A stretch of 64,000 nucleotides of DNA from CAVPDE01 sp963702565 (GCA_963702565.1 CAVPDE010000019.1:124001-188000); one strand, 5' to 3'. Counted from the stretch's first letter, positions 51,402 through 60,858 are shown. Translations and numbers: made by a program. The notes: generated by a model from the letters alone, not told the origin.

Positions 51402-54400
51402 CTAGTGAGCGACCCTGCGGCTCAGTCCCGGTGCAAGTTTACGCATACTGTTCTCAATGACGTTTTTGTAGGCCTCGAGCCTTGTCATCACACCGGCCGC
51501 CGCACTGTGTTCATCCATCTCAAGGATCAAATACGCCTTGTCGCCCATGATGTGTTTGTAGAAGTGCTCAATAAAAGAATCTGCTCCACAGCTGAAATTG
51601 GTCAGGTGCAGGCCGAAAGTGGTGGGTGCTTTCCGGATGCGTCTGGCGGTTCTCAGAATCTGAGCCCCGAGACCCCAGAACATGGAGGGGAACTCCGCGA
51701 GATTCACATCGGATACATCCATAAAATCCATGGGCAACGCCGACACCCCGAGCTTGGCAAGGTTCTGTCCAAGTCTGAGATTCAGCCTTTCATCGTGAAG
51801 GTTGTAGGCTCGCCCTGTCACCACCACCAGGGGCTCCTCCGGAGGGAGGGTCATGAGGAACTCTCTCCCCCGCCTGTGAAGTTCTGTCTCGAATTGCTCC
51901 TGCCTCTGGAGAGCATACTGAAAGGCGGCTTTCACCTGTCCTCTTTTCCAGCCGAGTTTCCCAACGAGCTGCTTGTAAAGGTCCAGGGCGATTATTTCAG
52001 GATCAGACTTGAGGTTGAGGGTCGGGCTCAGGAGATCGCTCCCGGGGATTCCCAGGGCTGAGCGAATCATGAAAGAACTGCTCTGCACCATGGGGCAGTA
52101 ATATCCCCTCTCTGAAGGCTTGGGCGTGGCCATGTCGATGAGCGTCGGCAGAAACAGATAGCTTGTTTTCCCCATCAAGGTCTTGGCATGACCGTGGGAA
52201 ACCTTCATCGGATAGCAGGTCTCCGCCGCCATGGTCTCAATGCCTATCCTGGAGATCTGCTCGTTCGTAGGCGGTGTGAGCACGAGCCGGAAACCGAGGT
52301 GATCAAAGAAATGAGCCCACAACACGCTGCTCTGAAGCCCATAAAGAGCCCTGATCATGCCCACGGTGGGTCTTCCATCGACCTCCATCAAAGGGTCGTC
52401 CTGAACCGGCTCGAAGATCCCTTGCACGTGGCTCTGCCAGATCTTTTGCCGCACCTCGAAAAGGTTTTCCTTTCTTTCCTCTGTTCGTCTGCTCCGCTCA
52501 TACCTCCCGCACTCTCCGCCCCAAACGCTTTTGCGACCGTCGAAATTATAAACTTTGAGCTTGCACTGGTTGTGGCACTCGGCATCCGCGCGGCAGGTCC
52601 TCTCCGAGTGGCTCATCCGGTCGTTTATGGCACTGTCGATTCCCCGGAAGGTGCTTTCCTTTTTTCCCTCGGAACGCATCTTCTCTTGGAGGCTCAGGGC
52701 GGCACCGAAGGCGCCGAGCACCTCCCTGTGGCGAGGTACGACAAGGCCCTGGCCAAGAATGTTTTCGAAAGCGGCAACCACGGCTTTGTTCAGGGAGGGG
52801 CCGCCCAGAAACATCACTTTTTCCCCGATCTTCCGGTTCCCCACCACACGGTTCAGGTAGTTGTGGACAATGGCATAGCAGAGCCCTCCGATGAGGTCCT
52901 CCCTGGGCACTCCCTTCTGATGGTAAGAGACGAGGTCTGATTCCATGAACACGGTGCACCGTTCTGCAAGCTTGACGGGCCGGTTCGAAGAAAGGGCGAT
53001 CTCCTGAAACTCACCGACAATGTCAATGCCGTACTTGTTGGCCAGTTCGTGGAGAAAACTTCCTGTCCCTGCAGCGCATACCTTGTTCATGTCAAAATCG
53101 AGAGGGTGGGTGTTGGCAATGGAGATGTATTTGGCATCCTGGCCTCCGATTTCAAAAATGGTGTCCACTTCCGGATCAATCTGCACTGCGCCCCTGGCGT
53201 GAGCGGTGATTTCGTCGATGATGAGATCCGCATTCAAAAAGTCTCCCACCACGCTTCTTCCTGAACCTGTGGTGGCCACTCCCAGGATTTGGACCTGATC
53301 CCTGATCTGTTCTCCGAGGTGCCGGAGGAGTGCCTGGGTGACCTCAATGGGTTTACCCTGGGTAGGAACATAACGTTTATGGATGATCTCCTGACGGTCA
53401 TTGATGAGCGCGTACTTCGTGGTGGTGGAGCCGACATCGATGCCCAGATAAGCGGCCGGACTCCTGCCGAGAGGTCTCCAGGGGATCTCGTTCTTTTCAG
53501 GAAATACGGTTTTTTCAAGCACAAGCCTTGACCCCAAAGGCACGGAGAGCGTCTGCCCCGGATCTTTGACCAAGACCCTTTCAAGGTCAGGGCAATCTTT
53601 CCTTCCCGATTGAAGGGCTTGGAGTGCAACGCCCAAAGCGCCGATCGAGGTGCTGTGCGCGGGGACGATGAGACTTGGAAAATATTCTCTAAAGGCCCTC
53701 ACCTGAAGGGCGTTCAGAGACAGCCCTCCGATGAAAAGGATAGGGTCCAGGAGGGAGCACTTCGACACAATGGTGCTCAGGTAATTCCTGGCATTCCCTA
53801 TGTGGAGGCCGTAGATGATGTCTTCAAGGAGTTCCCCTTTGTTTTGAAGGTGGATCATGTCGGACTTGGTGAAGACGGTGCAGCGGCACGCGACACTGGC
53901 AGGCTTTCGGCTCTTCAGCCCCAGGGAGATAAAGTCTCCAAGGATGGAATCGAGAGGCCGATGGTCCGTGCCCTTCTTCTTCTCGTACACGGCTGTGGCC
54001 AGACGCTCTGCCTGCTGATCGATGAAGGATCCCGTGCCTGAGGCACAGGGGCCGTTGGTGTTGAAGGTGGCCAGGTCCCAGCCGGCTTCGCGATGGTTGA
54101 TCTGGGCCAGGGAGGTGTCCTGCCCGCCCATGCTGATCACGGTCCTCACATCCGGCTGGAGGTGGAGCGCTCCCAGGACCTGGCTGATGATCTCGAACTC
54201 GTAGAAGGTTCCGAGTTTTTCGCTGAGGTTCTTGCCGTGGTTCCCGGTAAAAGCAACGGATGCGATGCTCCCCTTGCCGAAACGCTCGTAGAGTTCGCGG
54301 ATGAGGGCGGCCACCGTCTCCTCCGCCTTTCCCATGTGGCGTACGTAAGGGAACTCGTAGAGGATCCGTTTTCTCTCATCGATGACCATGCCATTGACAC

Positions 54401-54464
54401 TCACAGATCCGGCGTCAATGCCCACATACAACTTTGCTGAGGCGGGGAAAATTTGAGCCGTCAT
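51402..54464 (-). CDS. Large acyl-CoA dehydratase activase (tandem BadF/BcrAD ASKHA domains plus DUF2229)
   Basis: 1020 residues. Two ASKHA ATPase domains: the first (about 10-290) opens LYVGIDAGSVSVNGMVID and has GPCASGTGSFIDQQ; the second (about 350-600) opens AYLGIDVGSTTTKYALIND and has KVCAAGTGSFLHE. The cysteines in those loops hold the shared 4Fe-4S cluster in related activases. A DUF2229 region (about 700-1000) follows, with GIETMAAETCYPMKVSHGH. These proteins couple ATP hydrolysis to low-potential electron transfer. The partner gene is adjacent; the 425-base gap upstream holds no gene but includes a noncoding element. Confidence 0.88.
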   Translation of the reverse strand: MTAQIFPASAKLYVGIDAGSVSVNGMVIDERKRILYEFPYVRHMGKAEETVAALIRELYERFGKGSIASVAFTGNHGKNLSEKLGTFYEFEIISQVLGALHLQPDVRTVISMGGQDTSLAQINHREAGWDLATFNTNGPCASGTGSFIDQQAERLATAVYEKKKGTDHRPLDSILGDFISLGLKSRKPASVACRCTVFTKSDMIHLQNKGELLEDIIYGLHIGNARNYLSTIVSKCSLLDPILFIGGLSLNALQVRAFREYFPSLIVPAHSTSIGALGVALQALQSGRKDCPDLERVLVKDPGQTLSVPLGSRLVLEKTVFPEKNEIPWRPLGRSPAAYLGIDVGSTTTKYALINDRQEIIHKRYVPTQGKPIEVTQALLRHLGEQIRDQVQILGVATTGSGRSVVGDFLNADLIIDEITAHARGAVQIDPEVDTIFEIGGQDAKYISIANTHPLDFDMNKVCAAGTGSFLHELANKYGIDIVGEFQEIALSSNRPVKLAERCTVFMESDLVSYHQKGVPREDLIGGLCYAIVHNYLNRVVGNRKIGEKVMFLGGPSLNKAVVAAFENILGQGLVVPRHREVLGAFGAALSLQEKMRSEGKKESTFRGIDSAINDRMSHSERTCRADAECHNQCKLKVYNFDGRKSVWGGECGRYERSRRTEERKENLFEVRQKIWQSHVQGIFEPVQDDPLMEVDGRPTVGMIRALYGLQSSVLWAHFFDHLGFRLVLTPPTNEQISRIGIETMAAETCYPMKVSHGHAKTLMGKTSYLFLPTLIDMATPKPSERGYYCPMVQSSSFMIRSALGIPGSDLLSPTLNLKSDPEIIALDLYKQLVGKLGWKRGQVKAAFQYALQRQEQFETELHRRGREFLMTLPPEEPLVVVTGRAYNLHDERLNLRLGQNLAKLGVSALPMDFMDVSDVNLAEFPSMFWGLGAQILRTARRIRKAPTTFGLHLTNFSCGADSFIEHFYKHIMGDKAYLILEMDEHSAAAGVMTRLEAYKNVIENSMRKLAPGLSRRVAH

Positions 54465-54512
54465 GGTTTGTCCCTTCCTTTTCTTTCAAAGAGGCGAGTG
54501 CGACCTGATAAC

Positions 54513-54830
54513 ATGCCTAAGCAAGCGGCATTCCAAACTCGTTCCGATCTCTCAACCGTGCGTTTTCGATAAGGGGAAGGTGCGCTTGCCGGGCTGCTGC
54601 CTCGGAGACAATCTAGCATCGGCAAGAGGTTAGGCTACAAATAGGCAATCGAGAGAACCGGATGAAGGGGCGACGGGAAATCGCCTCTCTTTTGGGTTGG
54701 TAAGGGGATTGCCCTGGCCGAAGGATGCAACCATAATTGACATGACTTGACGGGACCCATGAAATCAGACAGGCGTATCAAGGGGTTGGAAGATAGAACC
54801 GTGCGTCTACAGCGAGTGGGAGGTTGCAGC
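54513..54830. other. Gene-free stretch holding copy B of the shared noncoding element
   Basis: The gap of about 425 bases has no gene. Landmarks in order: atgcctaagcaagcggcatt, tgacgggacccatgaaatca and cgtctacagcgagtgggagg, each a near match to copy A at 42.0-42.4 kb. Confidence 0.45.
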
Positions 54831-54889
54831 CTTCCAAGGAGCAATGCTATTTGCCGGCCTTAAGGATCGACTGTCTCTTTTTCACTCCG

Positions 54890-55309
54890 CTACTTTGTGG
54901 ATTCGTAATACTGGGCAAGGTGCTTCCACGCCCGTTCTTTCAGCTTTTTCAGAAGGGGAGGCCAACGAGTGTGGATGTACTTGATATCCCATTCGAGCAG
55001 CCGGGTCGGTTCAATCGCCCGGACAGTGACGGTGCGTTTGTTTTGTGGGCCAGTGGCTCCGATCTCGCCGATGATTTCGCCGGTGCCCATTTTGCGGATC
55101 ACGCGGCCGCTTTGAGCGACGATCTCGACACCACCGGATAGAATCAGGCAAAAGGTTCTCTCCGCGGCTTCTCCGGTTCTATAGATCGTCACTTCTGGGG
55201 CAAGTCCCTTCTCTTCGCCGTAGAAGAGAAGCAGGTCGAGCTCTTCGTCATTCAGCGTCCTAAAGATCTCGGATTTCTTCACGATGTCCTTGATCTCAGC
55301 AGCGTCCAT
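54890..55309 (-). CDS. Cyclic nucleotide-binding domain protein
   Basis: 139 residues forming a single cNMP-binding (CAP_ED) domain: SEIFRTLNDEELDLLLFYGE, TFCLILSGGVEIVA and MGTGEIIGEIGATGPQNKRT (the phosphate cassette region, GEIGA). No DNA-binding domain follows, so it may be a stand-alone ligand sensor instead of a transcription factor. A good ribosome site (gaggtg) precedes the ATG. A dyad resembling a Crp-family site lies in front of it. Confidence 0.8.
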   Translation of the reverse strand: MDAAEIKDIVKKSEIFRTLNDEELDLLLFYGEEKGLAPEVTIYRTGEAAERTFCLILSGGVEIVAQSGRVIRKMGTGEIIGEIGATGPQNKRTVTVRAIEPTRLLEWDIKYIHTRWPPLLKKLKERAWKHLAQYYESTK

Positions 55310-55337
55310 TGTAGGGCACCTCGGACAGGCCAGGATT

Positions 55338-55371
55338 TTGTAATTTCACAATAAAGCATGGAGGGAGTCAA
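55338..55371 (-). promoter_or_regulatory. Candidate promoter with Crp-like dyad before the cNMP-binding gene
   Basis: On the minus strand ttgact and tgaaat are 17 bases apart, and ttgtgaaattacaa, a near-palindrome of the Crp/Fnr type, overlaps the -10 region. Both matches are modest. Confidence 0.25.
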
Positions 55372-55440
55372 GTCATGATTCGCCCTTTGCCGTTTCGAGC
55401 TGCCGGGAGGGGCAGATCTGTTTTTGAAAGGCGGCGATCG

Positions 55441-56073
55441 TCAATGAACGGGATGGGTGGGAGAAGTGATTCTGAGGATCCGACCGTCGATGGGGTGAGG
55501 CTGCAGGGTAGACCAGTTCAGCATCTCTCCTCCTCGATCCTTGTCGAAAAATTCCCCAAGCCTGCTGAAGGGGGAGCGACCTGGATCAGCGAGGATCACC
55601 ATGCTCACGCCTTCATCCATGGCTCGGGAAATCAAAGAGCGAATGGGATTCACCATGCTGTCCCAAAAGCAGATGTCGGCTCCGATCAGGATTTTCATGC
55701 CCTTGAGATGTTCGCGGGTGAGATCTTCAAAACCAAGGTTGATGGTGGCAATCTCCACATCGTTGATTTCTGAGTGTCTGTGAAGATAGTGGAAAACCTC
55801 CGGGTCAATATCCACTCCGGTCACCGCGGCACCGAACGTCTTGGCGCAATAGATGCCGGCCAGTCCCCAACCGCAGCCCAGCTCCATGACCTGACTGCCG
55901 GCCGGCACCGTGCAGCGTTTCAGGAAATCCATCAATAGCCAGCTTGACGCCCAAACCCTGTACCCGAACCAGTTAGGGGCGTGCTGTCTTTTGAGAATCC
56001 GAATGTCATGATGGCCGGAGGATAAGGCGTGGACACCATAGCACAGGACGTCTTTCTTTCTTTTGCTGGACAC
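55441..56073 (-). CDS. METTL-type (Methyltransf_16) SAM-dependent methyltransferase
   Basis: 210 residues with the SAM motif VMELGCGWGLAGIYCAK, the acidic loop VTGVDIDPEV and ILIGADICFWDSM (D/N-type post-motif). The family often methylates lysines on proteins (METTL21/20-like); the substrate here is unknown. The GTG at 56073 is chosen for aggag just upstream; a longer frame adds unlike sequence. A hairpin separates it from the RNA-binding protein gene, in the same direction. Confidence 0.8.
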   Translation of the reverse strand: MSSKRKKDVLCYGVHALSSGHHDIRILKRQHAPNWFGYRVWASSWLLMDFLKRCTVPAGSQVMELGCGWGLAGIYCAKTFGAAVTGVDIDPEVFHYLHRHSEINDVEIATINLGFEDLTREHLKGMKILIGADICFWDSMVNPIRSLISRAMDEGVSMVILADPGRSPFSRLGEFFDKDRGGEMLNWSTLQPHPIDGRILRITSPTHPVH

Positions 56074-56094
56074 AGAGCTCCTGCATCTTTCCAG

Positions 56095-56122
56095 CCCCTG
56101 TTCCCAAAAAAGGGAACAGGGG
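56095..56122. repeat. Perfect inverted repeat between RRM and methyltransferase genes
   Basis: cccctgttccc, a six-base A loop, and gggaacagggg form a perfect 11-bp stem. No T run follows on either strand, so a processing or pausing hairpin is more likely than a classical terminator. Confidence 0.5.
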
Positions 56123-56159
56123 CGGAAACGCTTTTTCAAACGGCCTTTGAAGCCGAAGA

Positions 56160-56513
56160 TCAGTAGTTGGAGCGTCCTCTGTCTCCCCCTCCCCAACCGC
56201 CTCTGCCCTGGCCACCTTTGCCTTGTCCGCCTCGTCCTCGTCCTCCTCCGCCTTCCCCTCTTCGGCCGTCCGATTTGGAAATGGCCTCGTTGACCTTCAC
56301 GGCCCGGCCCTTCAGTTCCTTGCCGTTCAAGGCACTGATGGCAGCGCGGGCCTCGGCTTCATTGGACATTTCCACAAACCCGAAGCCTCTGGATCTGCCG
56401 CTGAAAGAGTCCTTGACGATGGTTGCCGTCTCGACCTGGCCGTGAGCCGCAAAGGCATCTTTAAGATCCTGATCACTGGCCTCGAAGGACAAATTCCCCA
56501 CGTAAATCTTCAT
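56160..56513 (-). CDS. RNA recognition motif protein with glycine/arginine-rich tail
   Basis: 117 residues. A single RRM with RNP2 IYVGNL and RNP1 RGFGFVEM, followed by an RGG-like tail (GGGRGRGGQGKGGQGRGG). Such bacterial Rbp proteins are cold-inducible RNA chaperones in cyanobacteria and many Desulfobacterota. The start at 56513 is used because ggaggtc lies about eight bases upstream; two earlier ATGs sit too close. The low-complexity tail is the part most prone to assembly error. Confidence 0.9.
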   Translation of the reverse strand: MKIYVGNLSFEASDQDLKDAFAAHGQVETATIVKDSFSGRSRGFGFVEMSNEAEARAAISALNGKELKGRAVKVNEAISKSDGRRGEGGGGRGRGGQGKGGQGRGGWGGGDRGRSNY

Positions 56514-56811
56514 TGTCATGACCTCCATTGATGATTGGTAGCTGTTTCAACCCTAAACAAAAATCTCTAGCCGGCCAGAGGGTGGTGTGTATCGTTGCCG
56601 GAAACATGAGTGCCCCAACAGGGAGGGAACGAATGGGGAATCGGCACTGTGGAGACCAGCAGTGAGCGGCTTTAGACCTGATACCTAGCAGGTAGCTTTA
56701 TCCCTTTTAGAAAAGCGGCAGACATAAGTCAAGGTTTTATTCGCCGTCTTCCGCCGGGTTGAGCGATCTCCTCTTTCCTCTTTAAGTCGCTTGTGGTATT
56801 GAGGTTTCCCA
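56514..56811. other. Divergent gap between RRM gene and TauE permease
   Basis: Almost 300 bases with no gene. It probably contains the promoters of both divergent genes and the 5' UTR of the RRM gene. I see no strong sigma-70 box pair, riboswitch or terminator. A copy of ttgccgg/ccggcaa at 56570-56620 is too short to interpret. Confidence 0.4.
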
Positions 56812-57531
56812 ATGCTTGAACATGTCTTTGTCACAACGCTCATACTCTTCGCCGGTTCCCTGCTCCAGGGATTGGCCGGTTTCGGCGGTGCCCTCGTCTC
56901 CATTCCCTTAATTCTTCTCTACGCAGAGCCCAGATGGGCGGCCCCTGTGGTCGTTCTCTGCTACACGATCAACCGGGTTCCCGCCATGTTCGTGCTGCGA
57001 AGGAACCTGATGTGGGACCATTCCCTCCTTTTGATCGCTGCGGCGATCCCGGGGGCCTTGTTCGGCGGACTCCTCCTCAAGAGCATGCCGCCGGGGCTCA
57101 TCATGAAAATCATGGGTACGGTGCTCATTCTGTTTTCGGCTTACAAAGTCCTCGCGCCTGAATTCAAACTGGTTTTCTCAGGGATGTGGGCGCTTCCGAC
57201 AGGCCTGTTAAGCGGTATTCTGGGAGCGGCCATAGGAACGGACGGACCGCCCGTGGCGGTCTACGCGGCGCTGAAACCGTGGAGCAAAGAGCAGGTCGTG
57301 GGAATGCTCCAGAGTTTTTTTCTGATCACCAACTTCGTTATTCTTGGAAGCTATTGGGTGCACGGCTTGCTGACTCCATCCGTGCTCACAACAGCCGGAG
57401 TGGCCGCACCCTTTGCGGTTGGAGGCATCCTTCTCGCGATCAGAATGAATCGGCGCATGAGCCAGCGCCGTTTTGAAGTGATTCTTTCGATCGTGATCGG
57501 GCTGATGGGCGTGCTGCTCTGGGTGCGTTGA
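56812..57531 (+). CDS. TauE/SafE family membrane permease
   Basis: 239 residues, about eight TM helices. The repeat-type motif GSLLQGLAGFGGALVSIPLI and the second-half counterpart LLSGILGAAIGTDGPPVAVY identify the TauE/SafE (sulfite/sulfonate exporter) family. The substrate cannot be deduced; members move sulfite, sulfonates or organic anions. It stands alone before the ABC exporter operon, with which it converges. Confidence 0.85.
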   Translation: MLEHVFVTTLILFAGSLLQGLAGFGGALVSIPLILLYAEPRWAAPVVVLCYTINRVPAMFVLRRNLMWDHSLLLIAAAIPGALFGGLLLKSMPPGLIMKIMGTVLILFSAYKVLAPEFKLVFSGMWALPTGLLSGILGAAIGTDGPPVAVYAALKPWSKEQVVGMLQSFFLITNFVILGSYWVHGLLTPSVLTTAGVAAPFAVGGILLAIRMNRRMSQRRFEVILSIVIGLMGVLLWVR

Positions 57532-57560
57532 AGAAAATAGATCCCTTATCCGATTCCTCG

Positions 57561-57631
57561 ATCATTCCAATATTCCATTCTTCCACTCTTCCACCACTCC
57601 ATTACTCCAATCCTCCATTACTCCACTCTTC
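57561..57631. repeat. Iterated 'actccatt' phrase at the end of the ABC operon
   Basis: About seven degenerate copies of an ttccactct/actccatt unit separate the permease gene from the TauE gene. Confidence 0.75.
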
Positions 57632-57632
57632 C

Positions 57633-58787
57633 CTAGTCCAGCGTCTTGCTTACTCTTCGCACGGCGAGCAGCATCACGGAGACGCTGATAAAGAGAAGGG
57701 CGAGCATCTGGGGCCACAGAATATCGATGCCCGACCCTTTCAGGAAAATGTCCCGGATAATCACCAGGAAGTAGCGGAGAGGGTTGACGTAGGTCACCCA
57801 CTGGATGACCGGGGGCATGTTGGCGATGGGAAAGATGAAGCCCGAAAGGAGAATGATGGGAAAGGTGAAGAAGAAAGTGGTGACCAGGGCCTGCTGCTGG
57901 TTTCGGCTGATGGTAGAAATGAAGAGACCCAGGGCGAGAAAAGAGAGAAGATAGATGAGCAGGCAGGAGAACAGAAGCGCCACACTCCCTCTCATGGGCA
58001 CACCAAACCAGAAGACCCCCACGCTGCTCACCAGAGCCACCTGAAAAATGCCGATCAGAGCAAAGGGGATGGTTTTTCCCAGAATGAACTCAACCGGCCG
58101 GATCGGGGTGACCATGATCTGCTCCATGGTGCCCACTTCCTTTTCTCTCACCACGGCCATGGCCGTCAGGTTCAAGACCGACACCATGATGACCAGAGCA
58201 ATAATGCCCGGCACATAGAAGTTTCTCGAAAGCAGTTCCGTGTTGTACCACACCCTGATCTCGGGCTGAACGATTCCCTGCGATCCAGCAGGAATGATTT
58301 TCCGAAGAGGCGGATTGTCTTCGAGCCGCTTCTTGAGCTTTGCCCGGTTGAACCGTTCGATGATCTGGAGCGAATAGCTCTGCACCAAGGAGGCGGTGTT
58401 CGAATTGGTCCCTGCCACGATCACCTGGACCAGAGCTGTGCGGCCGCTTCCCGCGCGGGCGGCCAGGTCAGGACCGAGGTGAAGCACGGCTTTCACCGTG
58501 CCTTTGTCGATCAGGGTGGTCATCTCCCCCGGCCTTTGGATGGTCTCCGTGAACTTGAAGTAGCCGGAAGAGGCAAAGGCAAAGGCCAGCTCACGGGAGA
58601 CAGGGGTGTTGTCTTCGTCGTAGAGCGCCATGGGGATGTTCTTGAGATCCAGGTTGGCGGCATAGCCGAAGGCCACGAGCTGCAGCAGGGGAGGGACGAA
58701 CACCAGAAACCTGAGGCGGGGATCCCGAAGGGCCTGGATGATCTCTTTGATCAGGAGCACTTTGACCCGGAGGAACATCGTTCGCAT
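57633..58787 (-). CDS. ABC-2 type permease (YbhR/YhhJ-like)
   Basis: 384 residues. N-terminal TM, a large periplasmic loop (residues 50-180, LYDEDNTPVSRELAFAF), then five TM helices with MAVVREKEVGTMEQIMVTPI and LLSGFIFPIANMPPVIQWVT. It is the second of two homologous permeases in the operon, and its ATG overlaps the preceding stop. With the ATPases and HlyD-like protein it forms a pump of the YbhGFSR type, which in E. coli exports small cations or drugs such as chloramphenicol and cefoperazone. Confidence 0.88.
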   Translation of the reverse strand: MRTMFLRVKVLLIKEIIQALRDPRLRFLVFVPPLLQLVAFGYAANLDLKNIPMALYDEDNTPVSRELAFAFASSGYFKFTETIQRPGEMTTLIDKGTVKAVLHLGPDLAARAGSGRTALVQVIVAGTNSNTASLVQSYSLQIIERFNRAKLKKRLEDNPPLRKIIPAGSQGIVQPEIRVWYNTELLSRNFYVPGIIALVIMVSVLNLTAMAVVREKEVGTMEQIMVTPIRPVEFILGKTIPFALIGIFQVALVSSVGVFWFGVPMRGSVALLFSCLLIYLLSFLALGLFISTISRNQQQALVTTFFFTFPIILLSGFIFPIANMPPVIQWVTYVNPLRYFLVIIRDIFLKGSGIDILWPQMLALLFISVSVMLLAVRRVSKTLD

Positions 58788-59920
58788 CAGAGAATCCTCT
58801 TGGTGAAGCGTTTTCGAGCGAGGTTGAGCACCAGCACGGCATAGAGGACCAGGGCCAGGACCTGCGGCCACAGCACCGTGAGCCCCACTCCCTGCAGGAA
58901 CAGGCCCTTGAGGACTTCCACATAATAGCGGGCAGGCACGATGAAGGTGAGGGCCTGGAGCACCACCGGCATGTTTTCGATGGGGTAGATGAATCCGGAC
59001 AGAAGGAAGGAGGGGAGAAAGGCGCTGATCACGGAGATCTGGCTGGCCTGGATCTGGCTCTTGGCGACCACGGACACGAAAAGACCCCACGAGAGGGAGC
59101 CGATGAGAAAGATCAGAGAGGTGATGAAGAGATTGATGTAGCTGCCGCGAAAGGGGACATCGAAAATCAGCACTGCGGCACCGACCACCAAGGCAAGATC
59201 CACCAGACCGACAGCCAGATAGGGGAGGAGCTTGCCCAGGAGAAGTTCGAGGCTCGTGATGGGCGTGGAGATAAGCTGCTCCAGGGTCCCGGTCTCTTTC
59301 TCTTTGGATACGCTCAAGGCGGTCATGACAGAGCAAATGGCCATCATGATGACGCCTGTCAGGCCGGGAATGATGAAGTTCTTGCTCTTGAGTTCCGGGT
59401 TGAACCAAACACGAATTCTGGCTTCAAGGGGCATGTCCACCATCTTGAGGCCTGCGCGCCGGATGCGCTGTTCCTGCAAGGCAATGTCAAAACCCGCAGC
59501 CACGGCCTTGAGGTACCCGAGGGCGATGGTGGCGGTGTTGGAGTCGCTTCCGTCAAAGACCACCTGAATGGGTGCGTGGACCCCCTGCTTCACCTTGGAG
59601 GCGAAGTCTAGGGGGATGACGAGAGCCATGAGCGCCTCGCCTTTTGCAAGGCTGGCATCCACGTCTGCGTCCCTGTCCAGATACCTGACCAGGGTGAAAT
59701 AGCGGGAATCGGTGAGCCGATGGATGAACTCGCGAGACACAGGAGTCCGGTCCAAATCCAGGACCACCGTGGGGATGCGGTCCACGTCCAGGCTCAGGGC
59801 GTAACCGAAGAGAAAGATCATGAGCAGGGGGTTGAAAAGCGCGCCCATGAGGCTCCGTATGTCCCGGCTCATTTGAATGAATTCTTTCTTGGTCAAAGCC
59901 TTGATTCTTCGGATGCTCAT
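58787..59920 (-). CDS. ABC-2 type permease (YbhS-like)
   Basis: 377 residues, same architecture as the partner permease: MSRDIRSLMGALFNPLLMIF, an extracytoplasmic loop with LDRTPVSREFIHRL, ALSVSKEKETGTLEQLISTP and FLLSGFIYPIENMPVVLQAL. A paired half-transporter is the normal composition of this exporter type. It overlaps the ATPase gene stop by four bases. Confidence 0.88.
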   Translation of the reverse strand: MSIRRIKALTKKEFIQMSRDIRSLMGALFNPLLMIFLFGYALSLDVDRIPTVVLDLDRTPVSREFIHRLTDSRYFTLVRYLDRDADVDASLAKGEALMALVIPLDFASKVKQGVHAPIQVVFDGSDSNTATIALGYLKAVAAGFDIALQEQRIRRAGLKMVDMPLEARIRVWFNPELKSKNFIIPGLTGVIMMAICSVMTALSVSKEKETGTLEQLISTPITSLELLLGKLLPYLAVGLVDLALVVGAAVLIFDVPFRGSYINLFITSLIFLIGSLSWGLFVSVVAKSQIQASQISVISAFLPSFLLSGFIYPIENMPVVLQALTFIVPARYYVEVLKGLFLQGVGLTVLWPQVLALVLYAVLVLNLARKRFTKRIL

Positions 59921-60858
59921 GAGGATTGCCCTGCCTTGTGGCCCACGAGAGCGACGAACACGTCTTCCAGCGTGGGTTCGATGGGCCGGATGGAATCCAC
60001 GAGAAGGCCGGATGAATGGAGAAAGCCGGGGAGGTAAGCCAGAGCGTCGATGTCCTGTTTCAGCCGTACATGAAGGGCACGGCCGAAAACCGCTGCGTCG
60101 AGCACGCCTTCCGCAGGGGCAAGGGCCTCGACCGCAGCAAGGACTTGGTCTGTCGCAATCTCGTAGATGGTTCCTGCAAGGTGCTTGGATTTGAGCTCAG
60201 CAGGAGATCCGAGGGCAATCAACCGGCCGTGGTCAATGAGGCCGATTCGATTGCAGTACTCCGCCTCCTCCATGTAGTGGGTCGTGACAAAGACCGTGAC
60301 TCCGCCGTCCGCCAGAGTGTAGATCAAATCCCAGAAGTTGCGCCGGGTCCCCGGGTCCACGCCGGAGGTGGGTTCGTCCAGGAAGATGATGGGAGGCTGG
60401 TGCAAAAGCGCGCACCCCAGGGCCAGGCGCTGCTTGAGACCGGTGGGGAGTTCTCGGGTGAGGGAGCGGCGTCTTTCCTCGAGGCCGATCAGGGCCAGCA
60501 CATCCCGAATTCGCATTTCACAGGTCGATGAGTCGAGCCCGTAGATTCCCCCGAAAAAGGCCATGTTCTCTTCGACCCGCAGGTCGTCGTAAAGGGAAAA
60601 TCGCTGGGACATGTAACCGAGTTTCGACTTGATTTGCTCAGACTGGCTGACGATGTCCAGCCCGTTGACCCACCCTTGACCCGAAGAGGGTCTGAGAAGG
60701 CCGCAGAGCATGCGGATGGTTGTGGATTTGCCCGCGCCGTTGGGTCCCAGAAAACCGAAGATTTCCCCTGAGCCGATTTCAAGAGAAATGTGATCCACAG
60801 CCACAAAGCTGCCGAAGCGTTTGACCACATCCCTAAGGATCACTGCCGCGTCACTCAT
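59917..60858 (-). CDS. ABC transporter ATP-binding protein with variant signature motif
   Basis: 313 residues. Walker A GFLGPNGAGKSTTIRML, Walker B PPIIFLDEPTSGVDPGTRR and the H-loop TTHYMEEAEYC are normal. The signature is LPTGLKQRLALGCALLHQP instead of LSGGxxQ, a change repeatedly found in one member of such paired ATPases. It suggests an asymmetric, one-active-site pump. The C-terminal 80 residues are the regulatory tail of this subfamily. Confidence 0.88.
   Translation of the reverse strand: MSDAAVILRDVVKRFGSFVAVDHISLEIGSGEIFGFLGPNGAGKSTTIRMLCGLLRPSSGQGWVNGLDIVSQSEQIKSKLGYMSQRFSLYDDLRVEENMAFFGGIYGLDSSTCEMRIRDVLALIGLEERRRSLTRELPTGLKQRLALGCALLHQPPIIFLDEPTSGVDPGTRRNFWDLIYTLADGGVTVFVTTHYMEEAEYCNRIGLIDHGRLIALGSPAELKSKHLAGTIYEIATDQVLAAVEALAPAEGVLDAAVFGRALHVRLKQDIDALAYLPGFLHSSGLLVDSIRPIEPTLEDVFVALVGHKAGQSS

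Noticed and set aside
56095..56122. Hairpin considered as a rho-independent terminator
   Set aside because: The stem is perfect but neither strand has a T run after it.
57528..58844. Plus-strand open frame of 438 codons
   Set aside because: It is rich in His, Gln, Asp and Glu and runs antisense to an ABC permease with clear family motifs.
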